From: Patescibacteria group bacterium
Lineage (GTDB): Bacteria; Patescibacteriota; Dojkabacteria; JAKAPS01
DNA length: 44,797 nucleotides
Reading direction: 5' to 3'
NCBI GenBank assembly: GCA_025450075.1
Contig: JANWIC010000019.1
Location: 1 to 44,797 of the forward strand
Both the position numbers and the translations under genes were made by a program. This document shows, one piece after another, positions 29,625 to 37,380 of this stretch; position 1 is the first letter of the stretch; every line of letters begins with the position of its first letter. Below the pieces are notes generated by a model. That model was not told the origin of the DNA and ran no database searches. It was given only the letters and a program-made list of their open reading frames with translations.

Positions 29625-32500
29625 TTTGCTTGAGTAAATTCACAAATCTTATTAAATTGACAATATGTACAAGCCAAATATGAGGGATTAGCCTCAAACC
29701 TATTGGATCGTATCCCATTCACAGCATATTGAATAATCTTTTCAGCATCGCGAATTGTTTTTGCATCTGGTACATATCCTTCTTCAATACTACTTGAAAG
29801 AAAATAGAGGGAAAGTTTTGTTGGAAGTTCATGGAAAGTCTTTTCATACGCCCATGCATATATTTTCAGTTGAGGACTTTCTTTCGCTTTTGCTATTGCC
29901 TCTTTTGAGTTATGCACGACACTTGTTTTAAAATCCACAATCTTCCCTGATGCATCTATGAGATCCCACCTCCCTTGAATAATGGTTTTGGAAGTAAAAG
30001 GAACCTGGAACTTTTTTTCAATGAATTTTGGTTTAAATGTTTTACTTTCTTCTAAAAACTTTGTAATCATCTGTTTTACATGTGAGTAAGCCTGGTCAAT
30101 ATGGCCTTGTGATAGATATCCTTTATCACTCCACTTATCATTGAGAGATGTCATAATCTCGTCTAGAAAAACCGGATTTTTTTGCATTTCTCGCATCAAA
30201 ACCTGTTCAACTATATCATGCATAAGAGAGCCTAGTGTTGCATGAAACTGCATTATTCCCTGCAATTTCTTACGGTACATATAGTCATATTTAAGTGGAC
30301 AAAGAGCATATTCATCCATCTGAGACTGTGTAAGTGTAAGGATAATAGTCTCTTCTACTACCTCATCAATCTCATCCTTTATTATTTTTTCTGTTTTTTC
30401 CTTAGTGGTAGACGTAAGAGATTGTGTCGTACTTTCTTTCACAAAAGGAGAAGGTTTTTTGAGCGTTTTTTGATAATAGTCTTTAGCCCAAAGCAAAAAT
30501 AACCTATCTTTTGCACGGGTCATACCTACATAAAAAAGACGACGTTCTTCTTGTATATGAAAATTTCCTTCCGGTAAAATTTCTTTTACAAGAGCTGTTG
30601 GAATTTCTATAGGATCACGCATGTCCCTTACAGGAAATCTTCCTTCAATCAGATCAATCATGAATACGGTATGAAATTCCATTCCTTTTGCTTTATGTAT
30701 TGTCATTATATTTACCGCATCAATTGAGGTATCAGTTTCTTCGCTTGATGGATCATCTCCCATTTCTCGAGAATAATCCAAAAAATCACAAAACTGATCA
30801 ACTGAGGTATAGGTAGTATTGGTTATGAAGCGATCGATTCTTTGGAAAAATTTCTGTACATTTTCGATTCTTCCCTTTTCATTATCAAGAAGCTCTAAAA
30901 ACCCTTTTTCTTTTATATATGCAAGGAGGATACTTCCCACATTTTCATTTCGTGATCTTTCTTGATAAGCTTGAATATCTGCAATGAGTGTATGTATTTT
31001 TTCCAGATTTTCATCACTTAGTTCCAATTCGTGTGTATAAGAATCTATATGATGAAAGATATATGAAAGAGGTTTACTGTTCCCCTTTGCAAGGCTATTG
31101 CATGCGCTTAATAAATCCATTTGTAGATCATATAAAGGACTTGCTGCCAGGTGAAAAATGCTTATATTATCATCATATCGAGCTAAGCTATACAAGAAGC
31201 TTAATAATATCCTAATTTCTTTTGTCTCATATAATCCTGTATTGCCTTCATATTTAAAAGGGATGTCAGATATATTGCATTGCCTGATTATCTGTTGAGC
31301 CTGAGAATTTGAGCGGATCAACACAGCAAAATCCGAATAATGAAGAGATGTGTTTTCTCCCATTATGAGCTGAATCTGTTCTATGAGATATTCCATTTGT
31401 TTTGTTACATTTTCGCTTTCATGACTTATAACAGGATAACTGCTCTTGTTTCCTACTGCTTTTAATCTCTTATCAACTTTTGCAATAATCTCCAACCTGT
31501 CCGGATTATTGTTATTTATCAAACGGTATGCACTATCAAGTATAGTTTGGGATGATCGGTAGTTTTGCGTAAGGACAATCTTTTTGCAATCAGGATAATG
31601 TTCTTCGAATTGCAGGATATTGGAAATTGAAGCTCCTCGGAAACGATAGATTGATTGGTCATCATCTCCACATACACATAAATTCTTATGTCTTTGGGAT
31701 AAGATTGTTACAATTTCATTTTGTGCATAATTAGTATCCTGATATTCATCTACAAGGATATATTTGTATTTTTTTTGATAGTATTCTCGTATTGTCGACT
31801 TGTTTCTCAAAACATCAAGTGTTAAAAATACTAAATCAGAAAAATTGAGTATACCCTGCTCTTTTTTAAGTAATTCATATTGTTCATATGTATTACATAA
31901 TTCTTCCTGGATAGAAATATACTCTTGCAGCGTTTTAATACTATCAAATTCTCCACTTTTCCCCTGATTTATATCATCTTGTAAGGAATGAATAAATTGA
32001 CGATAAGATGTAATATCTACATCTTCATCTTTTAATCTTGAAAAATATGATAAAAGTGCTTCGATAAATTTGGATGGGTTTGAAATTGGTCGATAATATG
32101 AAAGCGGGAAAGCAAATAAATGTTCTTTGAAAAAATATATCTCTTCAGGAGTATTCATCACTTTATAATCTGGTGTAAGACCGATACTGATGGCGTTTTC
32201 TTTTAGAAAATAATCTCCAAATGCATGAAAGGTGCATACATCTACCCCGCTTTTGCCATATGGAAGGGTAAGTTCGACACGTGCACGCATTTCTTGAGAA
32301 GCTTTCTCAGTGAAGGTAAGTGCAAGAATTTCTTCAGGCTTAGCTAAACCTTTAGCAATGATATATGCTATTCGATGCGTAAGCGATTTCGTTTTTCCAG
32401 TCCCTGCACCTGCAATGATGAGAACAGGCCCTTCAGTTGTCTGGACGGCCCCTTGCTGCTCTTCATTGAGGTCCTGCAGGTATTGTTCCCAGCTATCCAT
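29621..32500 (-). CDS. UvrD/PcrA-like superfamily 1 helicase fused to a PD-(D/E)xK nuclease
   Basis: The 959-aa product has an N-terminal SF1A helicase with Walker A LIIAGAGTGKTKSLTHRIAY, motif Ia LALTFTEKASQEMRARVE, Walker B ILVDEYQDTNYAQ, motif III CVCGDDDQSIYRFRGAS, motif V NIMTIHKAKGMEFHTVF and motif VI ERRLFYVGMTRAKDRLFLLW. From about residue 690 a second domain starts TLTQSQMDEYALCPLKYDYM and contains GRWDLIDASGKIVDFKTS, the PD-(D/E)xK core. It ends ACTYCQFNKICEF, so with the first cysteine it has the four-Cys pattern of Fe-S cluster nucleases (AddB/Cas4/AdnA type). A role in double-strand break end resection, replacing RecBCD/AddAB, is inferred. Its ATG overlaps the trxB stop by one nucleotide. 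Confidence 0.88.
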   Translation of the reverse strand: MDSWEQYLQDLNEEQQGAVQTTEGPVLIIAGAGTGKTKSLTHRIAYIIAKGLAKPEEILALTFTEKASQEMRARVELTLPYGKSGVDVCTFHAFGDYFLKENAISIGLTPDYKVMNTPEEIYFFKEHLFAFPLSYYRPISNPSKFIEALLSYFSRLKDEDVDITSYRQFIHSLQDDINQGKSGEFDSIKTLQEYISIQEELCNTYEQYELLKKEQGILNFSDLVFLTLDVLRNKSTIREYYQKKYKYILVDEYQDTNYAQNEIVTILSQRHKNLCVCGDDDQSIYRFRGASISNILQFEEHYPDCKKIVLTQNYRSSQTILDSAYRLINNNNPDRLEIIAKVDKRLKAVGNKSSYPVISHESENVTKQMEYLIEQIQLIMGENTSLHYSDFAVLIRSNSQAQQIIRQCNISDIPFKYEGNTGLYETKEIRILLSFLYSLARYDDNISIFHLAASPLYDLQMDLLSACNSLAKGNSKPLSYIFHHIDSYTHELELSDENLEKIHTLIADIQAYQERSRNENVGSILLAYIKEKGFLELLDNEKGRIENVQKFFQRIDRFITNTTYTSVDQFCDFLDYSREMGDDPSSEETDTSIDAVNIMTIHKAKGMEFHTVFMIDLIEGRFPVRDMRDPIEIPTALVKEILPEGNFHIQEERRLFYVGMTRAKDRLFLLWAKDYYQKTLKKPSPFVKESTTQSLTSTTKEKTEKIIKDEIDEVVEETIILTLTQSQMDEYALCPLKYDYMYRKKLQGIMQFHATLGSLMHDIVEQVLMREMQKNPVFLDEIMTSLNDKWSDKGYLSQGHIDQAYSHVKQMITKFLEESKTFKPKFIEKKFQVPFTSKTIIQGRWDLIDASGKIVDFKTSVVHNSKEAIAKAKESPQLKIYAWAYEKTFHELPTKLSLYFLSSSIEEGYVPDAKTIRDAEKIIQYAVNGIRSNRFEANPSYLACTYCQFNKICEFTQAN

Positions 32501-33423
32501 TATATCGTTATTCCTTCAAGATATTTTCCAAGATCAAGTGCAGCTTTGCACCCTTCTCCTGCAGCAGTTATAGCTTGTTGATATCGAAAATCATCAACAT
32601 CACCTGCGCTAAATACGCCGTCTACATTTGTTTTGGTATGGTTTGTTACTACTATATATCCATGTTCATCCATGGCTAATTGGTTCTGGAATATTCCTGT
32701 ATTTGGATTATGGCCAATGGCAATGAATAACCCGTCAAGATTTAAATCTCTTTCTTGGCCATTTGTTACGTCCCGGATTGTAATTCCTGTCAGTTTATCT
32801 TTTCCTTGAAGCATAGTTACTTCACTGTTATATATTGGCTCAATACTGGGATTTGCTTGCACCTTTTGTTGCATGATAGCACTTGCTTTAAATGTATCTC
32901 GTCTATGAATAAGGTATACTTTGGATGCAAATTTTGTTAAAAACAACGATTCCTCCATTGCGCTATCTCCTCCTCCGATAACTGCGATTTGTTTTGATTT
33001 GAAAAAAGGTCCATCACATGTTGCACAATATGAAATACCTCTTCCGGTAAGTTGTGCCTCATTAGGTAATCCTAGTTTTCTTGCAGATGCACCTGTCGCG
33101 ATAATAATTCCTTCTGCGGAATATTCCTGATCATCAGTATATACCCGGTACGGTTTTTGAGAAAAATCTGTCCGTAAAACATCTTTAAATATAATATTCG
33201 CACCGAATTTTTTTGCCTGTTTAAGGAGATTATCCATTAAGACAGGACCCATTATGCCGTCCAAAAATCCCGGGAAGTTATCAACTTCTGTTGTTAACAT
33301 AAGTTGTCCACCAAATGAGGATCCAGCAAATACAGTCGGGTTTAGATTTGCCCGAGCAAGGTAAATGGCGGCAGTTAATCCTGCAGGTCCTGATCCGATC
33401 ACTATTGTTTTTTTCTGATCCAT
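32500..33423 (-). CDS. trxB: thioredoxin-disulfide reductase
   Basis: TrxB is an FAD enzyme that reduces thioredoxin with NADPH. The 307-aa product has the FAD-binding GxGxxG in VIGSGPAGLTAAIYLA near the N-terminus, the redox-active CATC in GISYCATCDGPFF, the NAD(P)H-binding VIGGGDSAMEESLFL, and the C-terminal GVFSAGDVDDFRYQQAITAAGEG. I use the ATG at 33423; an ORF start at 33477 would add 18 residues overlapping the upstream gene. The gap to that gene is then 7 nt. It precedes the helicase-nuclease in the same operon. Confidence 0.93.
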   Translation of the reverse strand: MDQKKTIVIGSGPAGLTAAIYLARANLNPTVFAGSSFGGQLMLTTEVDNFPGFLDGIMGPVLMDNLLKQAKKFGANIIFKDVLRTDFSQKPYRVYTDDQEYSAEGIIIATGASARKLGLPNEAQLTGRGISYCATCDGPFFKSKQIAVIGGGDSAMEESLFLTKFASKVYLIHRRDTFKASAIMQQKVQANPSIEPIYNSEVTMLQGKDKLTGITIRDVTNGQERDLNLDGLFIAIGHNPNTGIFQNQLAMDEHGYIVVTNHTKTNVDGVFSAGDVDDFRYQQAITAAGEGCKAALDLGKYLEGITI

Positions 33424-33430
33424 GGTAAAT

Positions 33431-34330
33431 TTATGATATATGATTATATTTTCTTGTTTTATATACAAGGTAAACAAGACATGCTACAAAAGCTAAGAAA
33501 AGTGTTACGGTCAGGATCTTCTTAGAGGTAGCTTGTTGATCAGGTATTTGCGACAATGCTGAAAAAAGAACCTGATAGTTTGTCTGTATACTTCCATTCT
33601 TATTTACTTCATACGGATTTATTTCTCTAAAAAACCCATTCCATGAATTCCCGTCTTTGCTGTATTGATATGACCAAGCATAAAGTGATTGTTTGGTCGA
33701 ATCTGGTAAGGTAATGTTATCTCTTTTTAATGAAGTATCGACTATCGTATTTGTGGCAAATCCAAGATCCGGATCAGCCATTATCCCTTTTTCAATGTTA
33801 AAAAATACATCTGATACCTTCCCTACACTTTTCGTCTGCATAACCATTGTAGTATATATGTCAAGGCCTTTTCTGGCGTCTTTTATTCTGCTTGATTCAA
33901 TGGTGTAACCAAAATCTCTATAAGCAGCAATGGATTGTGAGAATGTGGAAGGAATATCAGAGATGATTGTATGTACTTGGGCATGATATATGCCAAGCGT
34001 TAACAAAACATCAAGATAGCCTAAATTATCTATTTGCAGGTTACTTTTAGGATCAATGCTGGTTTGTACTTCTAGATTTGCCTGAGGAATCAATTTAAGA
34101 CCTCCGAGTGCTAGCGATGGGTTTGTAGCTGGTTGCCATATTGTTGATATGTCATTTACAGTCAAGAATTTATATTTAGACGAGGAAAGTTGCTTCTCAT
34201 AAAGAGTAGTTGTTTGTTGATCAAGATCTGCACCAAAATATGCACTATAGCTAGTTGAATCTGCAAGCACTAAACTGTTTGCAGAAAGAATAAAGAAGAA
34301 AATTGTTAGAATAAATATGAATTTTTTCAT
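33431..34330 (-). CDS. exported membrane-anchored protein of unknown function
   Basis: I do not recognise this 299-aa protein. It has an N-terminal signal peptide (MKKFIFILTIFFFILSANSL, likely cleavage after VLA near residue 24). A predominantly polar extracellular region of about 240 residues follows. Near the C-terminus is one membrane helix (ILTVTLFLAFVACLVYLVY, about 274-292) with a short basic cytoplasmic tail, giving type I topology. A start at 34345 would add five residues. Upstream of the preferred ATG a weak TTCAAG-17-GATAAT promoter lies only 3 nt away. It heads the operon with trxB, so a redox link is conceivable, but the protein has no cysteine motif to support it. Confidence 0.7.
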   Translation of the reverse strand: MKKFIFILTIFFFILSANSLVLADSTSYSAYFGADLDQQTTTLYEKQLSSSKYKFLTVNDISTIWQPATNPSLALGGLKLIPQANLEVQTSIDPKSNLQIDNLGYLDVLLTLGIYHAQVHTIISDIPSTFSQSIAAYRDFGYTIESSRIKDARKGLDIYTTMVMQTKSVGKVSDVFFNIEKGIMADPDLGFATNTIVDTSLKRDNITLPDSTKQSLYAWSYQYSKDGNSWNGFFREINPYEVNKNGSIQTNYQVLFSALSQIPDQQATSKKILTVTLFLAFVACLVYLVYKTRKYNHIS

Positions 34331-34440
34331 AGCATTATCTACCATGATACCACACTCTTGAACAGGGGAATACTAGATGAATCTATTTTTATTTGCACAG
34401 GATTAATCCTGTAGGAACGGCGTTATCTTCTCTGAAGAGC

Positions 34441-34469
34441 TTGCTAAAATACAAGAATAGAGATATAAT
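34441..34469 (+). promoter_or_regulatory. promoter of the receiver-like protein gene
   Basis: TTGCTA (34441-34446), a 17 nt spacer and a perfect TATAAT (34464-34469) precede the ATG at 34498 by 28 nt. A second TATAAT closer to the ATG could give a leaderless transcript. Confidence 0.6.
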
Positions 34470-34497
34470 GCGCAAGCTATAACTTATAATATATTCT

Positions 34498-35061
34498 ATG
34501 TCACAAGGTTTTCCTTTTACATCATTTAATGGTTTAGAATTTGGCAATGCATATCCAGATTTTGGAATTCCTACAGATTTTCCCACTGAATTACCAACTA
34601 CTTCTCCACAATATCCCCTACAATATAAAATTTTGGGAGTAGATGATGAACACAGTTTTCATGATGTAGGTGAAATGCTTGCTGAAAGTAAATATAAAAG
34701 ATTCGGAAGCGAAGGTGTAAATAAAAGAGAAAATGCTAGAGATATTGCTACTAAAGCAATTGAACAATTACACCAGAGTGAAAATTATAGTCTTGTTATT
34801 GTTGATGGCTTATATGGAGAAGGAATTCGAGTTCTTATAGAAGCTGCAAAGTTGGGAAAATTTGTAATTTATTATTCGAATGAAGGAGATGATGCAAACA
34901 ATTTTAAAGCACAAGAAAAAATTATTGAGTTAATTCAAAGATATCCTTGGGTTAAAGGCAGAATAATTTGTATGCATAAAGTTAAAGATTTATTTAAAAT
35001 GTTTGATTTATTAGAAACAGATGATCCAATAGTAGCAAGTCAATTACTATTTCATCAATAA
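34498..35061 (+). CDS. divergent receiver (REC)-like protein
   Basis: The 187-aa protein has a Phe/Pro-rich N-terminal tail of about 40 residues, then a domain laid out like a CheY receiver. Strand 1 reads YKILGVDDEHSF with acidic pair D49/D50. A later strand, YSLVIVDGLYGEG, places D103 at the phospho-acceptor position. KFVIYYSNEG places S127 at the Thr/Ser position, and IICMHKVKDLF supplies K161. About 50 residues separate the acid pair from D103, slightly more than usual. I infer a functional or degenerate phospho-receiver; sequence identity to standard receivers is probably very low. It is a single-gene unit with its own promoter and no kinase nearby. Confidence 0.55.
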   Translation: MSQGFPFTSFNGLEFGNAYPDFGIPTDFPTELPTTSPQYPLQYKILGVDDEHSFHDVGEMLAESKYKRFGSEGVNKRENARDIATKAIEQLHQSENYSLVIVDGLYGEGIRVLIEAAKLGKFVIYYSNEGDDANNFKAQEKIIELIQRYPWVKGRIICMHKVKDLFKMFDLLETDDPIVASQLLFHQ

Positions 35062-35101
35062 TATGCTTGATTTCTAATTATTCTGTTGACTTTAGAAAAA
35101 A

Positions 35102-35175
35102 TGGGTTTAGCAGGGCTCGAACCTGCGACCTTTACAATGTCAATGTAATGCTCTAGCCATCTGAGCTATAAACCC
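35102..35175 (-). tRNA. tRNA-Val (anticodon GAC)
   Basis: Read on the minus strand, this forms a complete cloverleaf: 7-bp acceptor stem GGGTTTA/TAAACCC, D arm GCTC...GAGC, anticodon stem TTACA/TGTAA with loop TTGACAT (anticodon GAC), and T arm GCAGG-TTCGAGC-CCTGC, with discriminator A. CCA is not encoded, so it must be added by a nucleotidyltransferase. A run of six T follows, which could end transcription. The 5' end directly abuts the clpP stop codon with no intervening base, so it is probably processed from the clpP mRNA. Confidence 0.93.
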
Positions 35176-35775
35176 TTAGATTACTTCTTTTTCTGATGTT
35201 AACACATCATCGATAAGTCCGTATTGCTTTGCATCTTCACCCGTCATCCAGAAATCTCTTTCCACATCTTGTGCAACTTTTTCTCTACTTTGTCCTGATT
35301 GACGAACAATAAGGTCTATGATGTTATTTTTACGTTTTAAGATCCAGTTTGCAGTGATTTCAATATCTGTAGCCTGACCTTCTACTCCACCTAAAGGTTG
35401 GTGAATAAGAATGGAAGCAGACGGAAGTGAGAATCTCTTTCCCTTTTTACCGCAAGTAAGTAATAATGCACCCATAGAAGCAGCTAAACCTACAGCTACA
35501 GTGGATACTTCTGGCTTTATATGATACATTGTATCAATTATTGCCATTCCAGAGTCAATTACTCCACCCTGGCTATTTATATACATAGTAATATCTTTAC
35601 TTTCATCTTCCTTTTGAAGAAAAAGAAGTTGGGCTATAATGCTGTTTGCACTATCTGTGTTTATCTCTCCAGTTACGAATATGATCCGCTCTTTTAAGAG
35701 TCTTGAATAGATATCATACGCTCGTTCACCTTTTGGATCTCTTTCTATTACTGTTGGAATTAAAATGCTTGCCAT
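35176..35775 (-). CDS. clpP: ATP-dependent Clp protease proteolytic subunit
   Basis: ClpP forms the tetradecameric serine protease chamber fed by ClpX/ClpA/ClpC unfoldases. The 199-aa product has the catalytic triad S100 (in VGLAASMGALLL), H125 (in ASILIHQPLGG) and D174 (in ERDFWMTGEDAKQYGLID), with the usual family length. It starts one base after the tig stop. tig-clpP(-clpX) is a common order in bacteria; clpX is not here and a tRNA gene follows immediately. Confidence 0.95.
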   Translation of the reverse strand: MASILIPTVIERDPKGERAYDIYSRLLKERIIFVTGEINTDSANSIIAQLLFLQKEDESKDITMYINSQGGVIDSGMAIIDTMYHIKPEVSTVAVGLAASMGALLLTCGKKGKRFSLPSASILIHQPLGGVEGQATDIEITANWILKRKNNIIDLIVRQSGQSREKVAQDVERDFWMTGEDAKQYGLIDDVLTSEKEVI

Positions 35776-35776
35776 A

Positions 35777-36730
35777 TTAGTTATTTTCTATTCTGTTAAT
35801 TAAATCATTAAATGCTTTCTGTCGAACTAAAGCATAGCTAATGTAATTATACATCCCCTGGTCAAGAGTTGCTATTTGCTCCGGAGTGTATACTTCATGA
35901 AGACTTTTTTCGACCTCATCTTTATCAGCCTTGATATCTTGCTGTTTTGCATATTCGGCAAGTAAAAAATCCTGTTTAAAACTGAATTCGATGTCTTTTT
36001 TCCAATGGGTTTTCGACTCATCAAGTGTTGTATTTTGTAATTTCAAATAATCATCTACCTGAATTCCTAGTTCATTTAATTTTTCAGTAAAATTTTGGAT
36101 ATGATTTTCCAGTTCTCTTTCAATAAGTGCCTCAGGAACATCAACTTCTGAAATTGCAAATACTTTATCTAAAATATCACTGTAGTATTTATCCATATTA
36201 AATGGAGGAGTTTCATCTTTCTTTTCTTCATTTTGTTTTACTTCAGCTTCCTTTGAATCTTCAGTTTTTTCTTCATTGGGAGTTTGAGCTGATTTCTCTC
36301 GTGCTTCCTTTGCTTTATTTACTTCATCTTTATCCAGCTTTATTGTTGAAAGGTCTCCAATCTTCACTTCAGGATATACTGCAAACTGTACTGAAAATTC
36401 AATAGGTTTTGTTGGATCAAAAGAAAGCAGTGAAAATTCAGGATCAGAAATTGGGCTAAGTTTTTCCTGTACCAATGCCTTGTTTGTCAGTTCCCAGATA
36501 AGTTGGTTTAAAGCCTCATCGTACAATTTTGGTCCAAGCTCTTCCACGATCATATTCTTAGGAGCTTTTCCTTTTCTAAATCCTTTTACTTCAACTTCTT
36601 GTGAGAGCCTGTTATATGCTCTATCCATGGAAGATTGAAAATCTTCAACTTTTGAAGTAATAGTCAATTTAATGGTACTTTTAGGCTGTAATTCCTTTTT
36701 TAACTCGACAGTTTCTGCGTTTTGTTCCAT
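35777..36730 (-). CDS. tig: trigger factor lacking the PPIase domain
   Basis: Trigger factor is the ribosome-bound chaperone that meets nascent chains. The 317-aa product has the N-terminal ribosome-binding domain with the signature GFRKGKAP (residues 50-57) and a helical C-terminal chaperone domain (about 180-317). The usual middle FKBP-type peptidyl-prolyl isomerase domain is missing. It is replaced by a highly charged Lys/Glu stretch (about residues 133-178). The family is usually about 430 aa, so the deletion accounts for the short length; reading frames are intact. The ATG at 36730 is preferred over a TTG one codon earlier. It lies between the zinc-ribbon gene and clpP. Confidence 0.9.
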   Translation of the reverse strand: MEQNAETVELKKELQPKSTIKLTITSKVEDFQSSMDRAYNRLSQEVEVKGFRKGKAPKNMIVEELGPKLYDEALNQLIWELTNKALVQEKLSPISDPEFSLLSFDPTKPIEFSVQFAVYPEVKIGDLSTIKLDKDEVNKAKEAREKSAQTPNEEKTEDSKEAEVKQNEEKKDETPPFNMDKYYSDILDKVFAISEVDVPEALIERELENHIQNFTEKLNELGIQVDDYLKLQNTTLDESKTHWKKDIEFSFKQDFLLAEYAKQQDIKADKDEVEKSLHEVYTPEQIATLDQGMYNYISYALVRQKAFNDLINRIENN

Positions 36731-36741
36731 CAATATATATA

Positions 36742-37284
36742 TTAAATAGTGTCTGAACTTGGATAGTCATTTTGATATGGAAGTCCATCAAATAGTGAAT
36801 CCATTCCTCTTTTTTTTAGATATTTCTCTTCTTCATCAACCTCATATGCTTCATCTTCTTCCATAATTGGATCGAATTCTTCACGTGGTGCTACTGCATC
36901 TGCTGTAAGTTGCAGCTTATTTCCGCATAACGGACAAATATCCATATCAAGTACTTCTTCCTTGCAATGGGGGCATTGTATAACGACGCTTTTTGTTGTG
37001 GTAACCTCTTCTTCTTTTGTTTCTTCAATATCATCCCCTACATCCGCAAGAGGAACAACAATATCATCTTCTTCTTCAATATTATTTGCAATTTCTTCTA
37101 TGTTAGAAAGTTCTTCTGTACTGACATCTACCAATTCTTCAGGGGGTATCTCGTCAGGTTGTATATCCAAGTCTTCGAGAGCTATTTCATCATTTTCTGA
37201 TTCATCCATCGTATCTTCTGCTTTTGCATCAAATTCTTCATCATCAAACAATTCTTTTTTGCTTTTTGTTTTTGATTTGGTCAT
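36742..37284 (-). CDS. acidic zinc-ribbon protein
   Basis: I do not recognise a named family. The 180-aa product starts with a Lys/Ser-rich stretch. It continues with a long, very acidic low-complexity region (about residues 11-95) and then a zinc ribbon with QCPHCKEEVLDMDICPLCGN (two CxxC pairs, about 103-122). A second acidic region is followed by RGMDSLFDGLPYQNDY at the end. The acidic regions are probably disordered. A nucleic-acid or ribosome-associated adaptor is possible but not shown. It is first in the tig-clpP-tRNA unit, so a link to nascent protein quality control is a fair guess from position. Confidence 0.65.
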   Translation of the reverse strand: MTKSKTKSKKELFDDEEFDAKAEDTMDESENDEIALEDLDIQPDEIPPEELVDVSTEELSNIEEIANNIEEEDDIVVPLADVGDDIEETKEEEVTTTKSVVIQCPHCKEEVLDMDICPLCGNKLQLTADAVAPREEFDPIMEEDEAYEVDEEEKYLKKRGMDSLFDGLPYQNDYPSSDTI

Positions 37285-37347
37285 GGTCAAAATGTTAAAT
37301 AATATATTGCAGGGATCGCCTGTAATAGTGACAAAATATGCCCAATG

Positions 37348-37375
37348 ATTATAGCATGTTTCCTATTTTTGTAAA
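37348..37375 (-). promoter_or_regulatory. promoter of the zinc-ribbon-tig-clpP-tRNA-Val unit
   Basis: On the minus strand TTTACA (37375-37370), a 16 nt spacer and TATAAT (37353-37348) lie 63 nt before the ATG at 37284. A weaker second candidate, TTGTCA with TGCAAT, lies closer to the gene. Confidence 0.55.
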
Positions 37376-37380
37376 ATTTA

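Noticed and set aside
36962-37348. 128-codon Ser-rich open frame on the plus strand
   Set aside because: Serine richness is the complement of the Glu/Asp-rich codons of the zinc-ribbon gene, and it runs over that gene's promoter.
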